Positions 58,428 to 64,000 of a stretch of DNA of 64,000 bases are shown here, piece after piece (the stretch's first letter is position 1; the number at the start of each line of letters is the position of its first letter). The stretch is taken from positions 1-64,000 of the forward strand of contig NZ_FOGU01000016.1 of NCBI RefSeq assembly GCF_900111315.1, written 5' to 3'. The DNA comes from Tranquillimonas rosea (lineage in GTDB: Bacteria; Pseudomonadota; Alphaproteobacteria; Rhodobacterales; Rhodobacteraceae). The translations under genes were made by a program, and so were the position numbers. Under the pieces are notes generated by a model, which did not search any database, was not told where the DNA came from, and worked only from the letters and a program-made list of their open reading frames with translations.

Positions 58428-59852
58428 TTATCCGGCGCAGCAGCTGAGCATGGCCACATCCTTGTCGAAGGTCTGCGCGGCGAGCTTCAGACCTTCGACG
58501 GTTGTCAGATAGGGGAAGATCGTTTCTCCGAGCGCCTTCGTGGTCATGCCCGCCTTCAGCGCCATAGCCAGCGTCTGGATCGTATCGGAGCCTTCGGGTG
58601 CCACGATCTGCCCGCCGAGCAGCCGATCCGTTCCTCGGTCTGCCACGAGTTTAATGAGGCCGCGCGTATCACGTGCCGCCTGGGCCCGCGGCACCTGGTC
58701 GAGGGGCAGCACCGAGGTCTTCACCTCGTGTCCCGCATCGCGCGCCTGCTGCTCGCTGAGGCCAACGCCCGCCACCTGCGGGTCGGTGAACACGACCCAA
58801 GGCATCGCGGTGTTGTCATAGTGCTCTATGCTGTCCGCCACGGCGTTGCGGGCAGCGATCTTGGCACCGTAGGCCGCCATGTAGACGAATTGATCGCGGT
58901 CGGTCACGTCGCCGGCCGCAAAGGTGCCGGGGCGCGACGTCTGCATGTCGGGCCCCACAACAATCCCGCCACGGCTGTCTGTCTGCACGCCCGCAGCCTT
59001 GATGCCGAGGCCTTCGGTATTGGCCTGTCGACCGGCAGTCACAACGATCCGCTCGGCCGTGACATCCTGTGTGATCCCTTCCTGCGAGGCTCGCAGGGTG
59101 GCGCCGTCGTCCGAGGCGCTGACGCTATCGTATTGCAGGCCGGTCAGGAGGGTAACGCCCTCGGCTTGCAAAGCCTCGCCCAGGGCCTCAGAGACCTCCG
59201 GTTCGGCTCCCGGTAGTAGACGCGAGCGGGCCACGAGGGTCACCTTGACTCCAATTCGGGACATCATCTGCGCCAGCTCTGCGCCGATATACCCAGCACC
59301 GATGAAGATAAGGCTTTTCGGCAGAGTCTCGAGTTCGAGAAGCGAGGTGCTGTCGAGCGGTTCAACATCCTCGATCCCGCGGATCGCCGGGAGAAGCGAA
59401 CGGCTTCCCGTGGCGATCAACGTCCTGGGGGCTGTGATCCTGCGTCCGCCCACCTCGATGCCGCCATCGACCAGTGTTGCCGGTCCCTCGTCAATGTAGT
59501 CGATCCCCTCGTATGCCTGCAGAAGATCTGCGTATTTTTTCTGGCGCAGCGTCGCCACGAGGTCATCCTTGCCGGCGATCAGCGCGGCCCAGTCATCGAC
59601 CTGAACCGAGCCGGAGAGCCCAGGAAAACGGGCAGCGGCCTTGGCGCCATGCACGGCCTCGGCGGCACGTATCATCGTCTTGGACGGCACACAGCCGACA
59701 TTGACGCAGGTCCCCCCGATCGTTCCGTGGCCGATCAAGGCTACGCGCTTGCCTGCTTCGGCTGCGGTGATCGACGCGGAGAAGCCAGCAGACCCCGCCC
59801 CTACGACGATCAGATCGTAAGCTCCGCTTTCGTTCGAGCAGCAGTCTTTCAT
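58428..59852 (-). CDS. merA: Mercuric reductase, short form
   Basis: 474 residues. FAD motif VVGAGSAGFSAS, active site GGTCVNVGCVPSKT (Cys49, Cys54), NADPH motif FIGAGYIGAELAQ and the MerA-specific C-terminal cysteine pair LSCCAG (471-472). It lacks the N-terminal HMA domain, but the extreme N-terminus MKDCCSNE has a Cys pair. It reduces Hg(II) to volatile Hg(0) in the cytoplasm. Last gene of merT-P-F-small-A, 3 bp after the small protein. Confidence 0.95.
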   Translation of the reverse strand: MKDCCSNESGAYDLIVVGAGSAGFSASITAAEAGKRVALIGHGTIGGTCVNVGCVPSKTMIRAAEAVHGAKAAARFPGLSGSVQVDDWAALIAGKDDLVATLRQKKYADLLQAYEGIDYIDEGPATLVDGGIEVGGRRITAPRTLIATGSRSLLPAIRGIEDVEPLDSTSLLELETLPKSLIFIGAGYIGAELAQMMSRIGVKVTLVARSRLLPGAEPEVSEALGEALQAEGVTLLTGLQYDSVSASDDGATLRASQEGITQDVTAERIVVTAGRQANTEGLGIKAAGVQTDSRGGIVVGPDMQTSRPGTFAAGDVTDRDQFVYMAAYGAKIAARNAVADSIEHYDNTAMPWVVFTDPQVAGVGLSEQQARDAGHEVKTSVLPLDQVPRAQAARDTRGLIKLVADRGTDRLLGGQIVAPEGSDTIQTLAMALKAGMTTKALGETIFPYLTTVEGLKLAAQTFDKDVAMLSCCAG

Positions 59853-59855
59853 GGT

Positions 59856-59996
59856 TCAACTCACTTCCGTCGTCGGGTCGGCCTTCGGCTTGGCGAAGAT
59901 CAGATAAAAAATGGCGCCGGTCGCCAGCAGAGGCGTGGCCATCGAGAACAGGCCGATGAAAAGGCCGGCAGGAGAACAACAGGCAGCCGCCATCAT
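59856..59996 (-). CDS. Small Cys-Cys membrane protein in mer operon
   Basis: 46 residues: MMAAACCSPAGLFIGLFSMA then one further hydrophobic stretch (LLATGAIFYLIFA) and the tail KPKADPTTEVS. AAGGAGGT lies 6 nt before ATG 59996, which overlaps the merF stop (ATGA). The Cys pair at the start resembles the mercury-handling pairs of MerF and MerE, so a role in passing Hg(II) to MerA is plausible but unproven. Confidence 0.7.
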   Translation of the reverse strand: MMAAACCSPAGLFIGLFSMATPLLATGAIFYLIFAKPKADPTTEVS

Positions 59997-60412
59997 GGTC
60001 GGACCTCCTTTGCGTTGCGATTGAGGTAGAGAGCGTAAGCACCGGTCAGCGCTGCGGCGAGGAGCGTAAAGGTCACCGCCCCGCGAAACTCCAGGAAGAT
60101 GATCAATATCGAGAGCAGCACCGCGATGAGCGTGGCCCAGATCTTGGGGGACGGCCCAGGCCGCGCGGCACGCAACCACAGAGCTTGAGCGACCACCGCA
60201 AGGCTGACGAACAGCAACGGGAACAGCGCGTAATCCAGCCATCCCGTCACCGCCGACAGGCCTGCGCCGGCCAACACGACAACCAGAAGCGGCGTGAAGC
60301 AGCACAATGCTGCAAAAAGGGCGCCGCCAAGGCTGCCCTTCAGCAGACGGTTCCCCTGGACCTTGTCCGGCTGCTCTGACAGTCGATCCGGATTATCGAG
60401 GTCCTGCCTCAT
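59993..60412 (-). CDS. merF: MerF-type mercury transporter with C-terminal extension
   Basis: 139 residues. The part LKGSLGGALFAALCCFTPLL and GLSAVTGWLDYALFPLL matches MerF, whose usual length is about 80. Two more membrane helices follow (IWATLIAVLLSILIIFLEF and TFTLLAAALTGAYALYL), and the second Cys pair of MerF is absent from this protein. The next gene carries an isolated Cys pair. Overlaps merP and the small gene by 4 nt each. Confidence 0.85.
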   Translation of the reverse strand: MRQDLDNPDRLSEQPDKVQGNRLLKGSLGGALFAALCCFTPLLVVVLAGAGLSAVTGWLDYALFPLLFVSLAVVAQALWLRAARPGPSPKIWATLIAVLLSILIIFLEFRGAVTFTLLAAALTGAYALYLNRNAKEVRP

Positions 60413-60726
60413 GAGCCCTCACCACTCATCGGATTTGCAAGTAGCGCTGCCGGGTAGCCGTTTTCTTCGACCGCCGCGATAAGGGCGTCGGTGGAGGTCG
60501 CTTCGTCGTCAAAACGGACCGTATATAGCCCCTTGCTCGCGGCCTTGCCTTCGGCGAAGTCCTCAATCACCACGCTTTCCACGGATTTCAGTGAGTTGCC
60601 GACAATGAACGAGCACGAGGGGCAGGTCAGTCCGCCGACCTCGAGGCGGACGACCTGCTCGGCGGCGAATGCGGGGGCAGCGATCAGCGTGGACAGCGCC
60701 AAGATGCCGGACAGGAAGTGTTTCAT
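60409..60726 (-). CDS. merP: MerP periplasmic mercury-binding protein
   Basis: 105 residues: signal peptide cleaved near PAFAA, then a single HMA domain with VGGLTCPSCSFIVGNSL (the two Hg-binding cysteines) and ending AVEENGYPAALL. It captures Hg(II) in the periplasm and gives it to MerT. 12 bp after merT. Confidence 0.92.
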   Translation of the reverse strand: MKHFLSGILALSTLIAAPAFAAEQVVRLEVGGLTCPSCSFIVGNSLKSVESVVIEDFAEGKAASKGLYTVRFDDEATSTDALIAAVEENGYPAALLANPMSGEGS

Positions 60727-60738
60727 GTCAAGGCTCCT

Positions 60739-61128
60739 TCAGAACGAGAGTATGTAGGGGGAGACGTAGGGAAACAGCATGGCGATCAGGATCACCGCGG
60801 CAGCGCCCCAAAGAACGGCGCGCATCGCGGTTCGGTTCATCGGCCGTGCACAGGTGCCATCGGCGCAATGGACCGGCCGATAGGCCTTATAGAAACCGTA
60901 GCTCAGGAACGCAGCGGCAACTGCGAACGTATACCATTTGTAGGCGTAGAGCGCGCCCATCTGCGCGATGAAGACACCGCTGACGCCAAAGCTGACCAGC
61001 ACCAGGGGCAAGATGCAGCAGGACGTCATGGCCAGGGCCCCAAGGGCGGCAAGCGTGGTGGCCGTCCAGCCGCGGTTCTCATTGGCGTCTGATGTTTCAC
61101 GTGGCGGTGCAGGGTCCGTGGTGTCCAT
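60739..61128 (-). CDS. merT: MerT mercury transporter
   Basis: 129 residues from ATG 61128 (AAGGAG 7 nt upstream; the frame opens 7 codons earlier). Three membrane helices; first Cys pair in ALAMTSCCILPLVLVSFG, second pair in VHCADGTCARP. MerT brings Hg(II) across the inner membrane for MerA. First gene of the mer operon, just after the MerR-type promoter. Confidence 0.92.
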   Translation of the reverse strand: MDTTDPAPPRETSDANENRGWTATTLAALGALAMTSCCILPLVLVSFGVSGVFIAQMGALYAYKWYTFAVAAAFLSYGFYKAYRPVHCADGTCARPMNRTAMRAVLWGAAAVILIAMLFPYVSPYILSF

Positions 61129-61158
61129 GCGGGGTCTCCTTGCGATCATCTGGCAGGA

Positions 61159-61189
61159 GACATACGGTCTGTAGTAGATACAGGCTCAA
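61159..61189 (-). promoter_or_regulatory. MerR-controlled mer promoter
   Basis: On the minus strand: TTGAGC (61184-61189), 19-bp spacer, TATGTC (61159-61164). The spacer carries the dyad CTGTA-TCTAC-TACAG. It lies between divergent merT and merR, as in all mer operons. Confidence 0.85.
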
Positions 61190-61200
61190 GAGGTATTCTG

Positions 61201-61617
61201 ATGATCGAAGGTCACGCTCACGTGAAGCCTTTGCAGCGGGCTGCCCTCGCACGGGCAACTGGATGCAACCTTGAGACCATCCGTTACTACGAAACGATCG
61301 GCGTCATGCCAAACCCACCACGAGACGCCAACGGCTATCGCAGCTACAGCGAGGAACATGTGCGGCGGCTGCGCTTCGTCATGCGCAGCCGTGATCTCGG
61401 GTTCTCTCTCGAGGAAATCCGGGGATTGCTCAGCCTCGTCGACAGCCACAGCCAGACTTGTGCCGAAGTGGAGGGTATTGCCTCAGCTCACCTTCGTGAT
61501 GTCCAGGATAAGATCGCTGACCTACAACGGATCGAGAAAGTACTGAGCACCACCGTAGCTCAGTGCAGCGGAACCGACGCCCCAGAGTGCCCCGTGCTCG
61601 ACGCATTGCTGGATTGA
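61201..61617 (+). CDS. merR: MerR mercury-responsive regulator
   Basis: 138 residues. Winged helix LARATGCNLETIRYYETIGV, then Cys87 (HSQTCAEVEG), Cys122 and Cys130 (AQCSGTDAPECPVLDAL), the three Hg(II) ligands of MerR; the loop between the last two is one residue shorter than in Tn501 MerR. Divergent from merT across the promoter at 61159-61189. Represses without and activates with mercury. Confidence 0.92.
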   Translation: MIEGHAHVKPLQRAALARATGCNLETIRYYETIGVMPNPPRDANGYRSYSEEHVRRLRFVMRSRDLGFSLEEIRGLLSLVDSHSQTCAEVEGIASAHLRDVQDKIADLQRIEKVLSTTVAQCSGTDAPECPVLDALLD

Positions 61618-61619
61618 AC

Positions 61620-62345
61620 GCCCGCTGTTGCTGCATCCGTGGCCTACGTCGTGTTCTCCTCGCGCTGCTAACCCAAACACAGGTAGCGTTCGAAAGGTCG
61701 GACCATTGCGTCGGCGGCTAGCGGCGCAATCATAGATAGCTGACATTCATACCGAATGCAGCGATGTGTAGGCTGGGGCTCTCTCCCGACCTCCGCCGCG
61801 CGCTTCCTGAACGGCCGCTTCGGGCGCTGACGAGCGCCACGCGGCCCGTGAGAGGCAAACCTTTCTGACGAGAGAGGCAATCTCGGCGCGGAGCCGAGCT
61901 TCCGCATTTCTGTTTTCAAAAGATATTTCCCCCGCCCGAGAGGCAGGACTTTGTGACTCCTGCCAGTGCGGGTTCGGAGATCCCCGCGCGAGCGCGGGGA
62001 TCACGTCAGGCGGGGGGTTCGGACAAGCCGAACGCCGCCCGCATCCGTGGGCCAGGTCGCGCGAGCGCGCCCTGTCCGATCAGGGAACCGCCGGTTCCCC
62101 CACGCAAGGCCACCGAGCGGCGTCAGGGGGGTGTCCCCAACGACGGTCCCTCCGCTGCGCTCCGGGCTGCGTCGCCGGGTGATCCCCCTCCCCCCTTCCT
62201 TGTCGGCAACCTTGCGTGGGCCCCCCTCCTGCCCTCGCCGGGAGGCAGGCTTTCAGGAGAGGGCCGCTTCGCGGTCCTCGCCAGAAACCCAGCCTCGATT
62301 TTCGGCACCAAGACCGAACGGGGATCACCACGAAGGAAAAGACCG
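61620..62345. other. Palindrome-rich intergenic region before parB
   Basis: No supported gene in 726 bp. It holds the inverted copy of the 16-bp junction sequence (61807-61822), an 11-bp perfect palindrome GATCCCCGCGC-ga-GCGCGGGGATC (61979-62002) and GGGAACC-gcc-GGTTCCC (62083-62099), plus further CG-rich dyads (CGCGCGAGCGCG). This could be a centromere or replication-related site ahead of the ParB gene; nothing proves it. Confidence 0.5.
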
Positions 62346-64000
62346 ATGACCAAGCACCAGACCATCGACGCCACCGAAGGCTGTTTCGCACTGGATAGCC
62401 TCAGCCTTTCGCCCATGAACCCCCGCCAACACGTCCCAGAGGACGAGATTGCCGAACTGGCAGAGAGCATCAGGACGGCGGGCCTCATTCAGAACATGGC
62501 CGGGGTCGAGGACGGACAGGGCGGCGTCCAGATCGTCGCCGGGGGCCGGAGGCTCCGCGCCCTGCAATACCTTGCGCAGCACTATCCCGAGAGCGGGGCG
62601 AAGAACCCGGACCTGACGCACCCAACGGTGAAGATCGCCCCCGATCAGACGATCGCGCAGGCGTGGGCGGTTGCCGAAAATGCCGCGCGGCGCAACCTGC
62701 ACCCCGCCGACGAAATCCGCGCCTATGGCAAAATGGAGCAGGGCGGGGCCACGCCCGCGGTGATCGCCCGCGCCTTCGCGGTGACGGAAAAGCACGTCTA
62801 CCGGAGGCTCGCGCTGGCAGGCTTGCCCGACGCCGTGATCGACGCCCTCGCTGCGAACGAAATCAGCCTCGGCATGGCCGCTTGCTTTACGATCAGCACC
62901 GACGAGGCTCGCACCCTCGAAGTGCTGGACGAGTGCCGGGGCCGGAACCTCAGCGATTACCGGATCAAGCAGGCCCTCAAGCCCGAGAGCATCCGCGATA
63001 CCGACCGCCGCGTGATTTTCGTGGGGCTGGACGCCTACAAGGCCGAGGGAGGCCGGATCAGCGGCGATCTCTTTGCGGACGAAACGCTTCTGGATGATCC
63101 CGACATTCTGGACGCGGTTTTCACCGCGAAGCTGGACGAGGCCGCGCAGGAGCGCACCGCTGATGGCTGGAAATGGGCCGAGGCGACAGCCGACCCTTAT
63201 ATCGGCTACTTCCAGATCGAGGATGCCAAGATGGCGCGCCTCTATCGCGAGGAAGGGGTTCTGACGCCCGAGCAATCGGAACGCTACGACGAGCTGGCAG
63301 AGCTTTCCACCCGCGACGAGTTGGACGAGGCCGGAGACGCCGAACTCTTGGCGCTTCACGCGATCCTCGAAGGCACGTTCACCGACGAGCAGAAGGCGCA
63401 CTCCGGCGTGATCATCTATGTAGATCAGCGCGGCGAGCTTCGCTCTGCTGAGGGGCTTGTGCGCAAGGAGGACAAGGCAGCGGCTATTGAAGCCGGGCTG
63501 ATCCAACCGTCCCGCCACACGATCGGCGACGACGCACCGAAATCGCCCATTTCTGCAAAGCTGGCCGACGATCTTGCCCGCGTGGCAACCGGGGCGAGAC
63601 AACACGCCATGCTCCGCGATCCCGAGCTGATCCTGTCCCTGCTGGCCTACCAGATGACCGGCAAGATGGGGTATCGCAGCGCCCTTGGCCTCCGCGAAGA
63701 TGAAGTGCCGAACTTTCCGACCACCGAGGCCGAGGGCTATACACTCGACAAGCGCCTGACGACGCCCGCCGACCGGCCCTCCGACCCGTTTGGTTCGGAC
63801 CTCGCCAAAGGCTTCCGGGCCTTCCGCAAGCGGGGGCAGGATCATGTCATGGCCGAACTGACTCGCCACCTTGCCGCCCTCATCAGTGTGGGCGACGAGA
63901 AGCTGGGCGCGCTGGTCGATAAGGAGGCCGGGACCGACATTCGCGAAGTCTGGACCCCGACCGCTGCCAACTTTTTCAGCCGCGTGGGCGGTCCCTACCT
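62346..64000 (+). CDS. parB: ParB/RepB/Spo0J-family protein (cut by window end)
   Basis: 551 codons are visible from ATG 62346 (AAGGA 8 nt upstream) and the frame is open at base 64000. The ParB N-domain is clear: LSLSPMNPRQHVPEDEIAEL, AGGRRLRALQYL and AVAENAARRNLHPADEIRAY; an HTH follows (VIARAFAVTEKHVYRRLALA, then LAANEISLGMAAC). The remaining about 350 residues are much longer than in partition ParB proteins, typical of large ParB-like plasmid proteins of alphaproteobacteria. A role in DNA binding or partition is inferred. No ParA lies next to it in the window. Confidence 0.85.
   Translation, partial: MTKHQTIDATEGCFALDSLSLSPMNPRQHVPEDEIAELAESIRTAGLIQNMAGVEDGQGGVQIVAGGRRLRALQYLAQHYPESGAKNPDLTHPTVKIAPDQTIAQAWAVAENAARRNLHPADEIRAYGKMEQGGATPAVIARAFAVTEKHVYRRLALAGLPDAVIDALAANEISLGMAACFTISTDEARTLEVLDECRGRNLSDYRIKQALKPESIRDTDRRVIFVGLDAYKAEGGRISGDLFADETLLDDPDILDAVFTAKLDEAAQERTADGWKWAEATADPYIGYFQIEDAKMARLYREEGVLTPEQSERYDELAELSTRDELDEAGDAELLALHAILEGTFTDEQKAHSGVIIYVDQRGELRSAEGLVRKEDKAAAIEAGLIQPSRHTIGDDAPKSPISAKLADDLARVATGARQHAMLRDPELILSLLAYQMTGKMGYRSALGLREDEVPNFPTTEAEGYTLDKRLTTPADRPSDPFGSDLAKGFRAFRKRGQDHVMAELTRHLAALISVGDEKLGALVDKEAGTDIREVWTPTAANFFSRVGGPY

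Noticed and set aside
62325-63869. Long minus-strand frame of 514 codons
   Set aside because: It mirrors the parB-like gene on the plus strand, which has clear ParB motifs; the minus frame has no recognisable domain.

Overview
The window reads as part of a large conjugative plasmid from an alphaproteobacterium, most likely a Rhodobacteraceae (Roseobacter/Paracoccus-like) host. The evidence is a RepC-type replication initiator, a VirB/VirD4 type IV secretion system with VirC1/VirC2- and VirD1/VirD2-like relaxosome genes, very high GC, and two copies of a stem-loop intergenic element (AAAATATCC then a GGGGG/CCCCC hairpin) that I associate with Rhodobacterales. Both ends are cut inside genes: ArdC at the left and a ParB-like protein at the right. 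No rRNA, tRNA, CRISPR array or intact insertion sequence was seen.

Layout. 0-10.8 kb is backbone: ArdC, small hypotheticals, an RcgA/RcgR-like pair, virC2-virC1, a 0.4-kb array of a 7-bp repeat, a probable oriT region, then mobC/virD1-virD2-virD4. 11-33.4 kb is metal island A, which separates virD4 from virB6 and is bounded by inverted 44-bp repeats. It holds ctaG, a zip-lspA-lnt operon, an L,D-transpeptidase, an eight-gene sco-dsbB-dsbA-PCuAC-sco-M23-DUF411-lipoprotein operon, a MerR regulator, ynfA, ccdA, a CDF exporter, a zntA-type ATPase, and a multicopper oxidase/DUF411/DsbE/TlpA/SCO/CcdA operon. 33.5-45.0 kb is the virB operon on the minus strand, in order B1-like, B2, B3, B4, B7-like, a transglycosylase/VirB5 hybrid, VirB5-like, B8, B9, B10, B11, two small genes, B6. 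45-48.6 kb has a resolvase, secreted hypotheticals and the solitary repC. 49.4-56.7 kb is metal module B: dsbE-tlpA-ccdA-CDF, a CDF-lspA-cytochrome P450 operon, a CmtR-like ArsR repressor and a second multicopper oxidase. 56.9-61.6 kb is a mer module: a truncated flavoprotein reductase, merA, a small Cys-Cys protein, merF, merP, merT and divergent merR. 61.6-62.3 kb is palindrome-rich, then comes ParB.

How it fits together. The metal genes pair export (P1B ATPase, three CDFs, Mer) and periplasmic oxidation (two multicopper oxidases) with copper chaperones (SCO x3, PCuAC, DUF411 x2), periplasmic thiol-redox supply (CcdA x3, TlpA x2, DsbE x2, DsbA/DsbB) and envelope maintenance (LspA x2, Lnt, L,D-transpeptidase, M23). 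Four good MerR-type promoters with 19-bp spacers (plus one weak) and two matching 6-8-6 ArsR-type operators give a readable regulatory map.

The least ordinary items are the 58-unit heptamer array beside virC1 and the putative oriT, a transglycosylase domain inserted in a VirB5-like scaffold, a CYP152-like peroxygenase inside a metal-exporter operon, and a VirB1 gene with no visible start codon.
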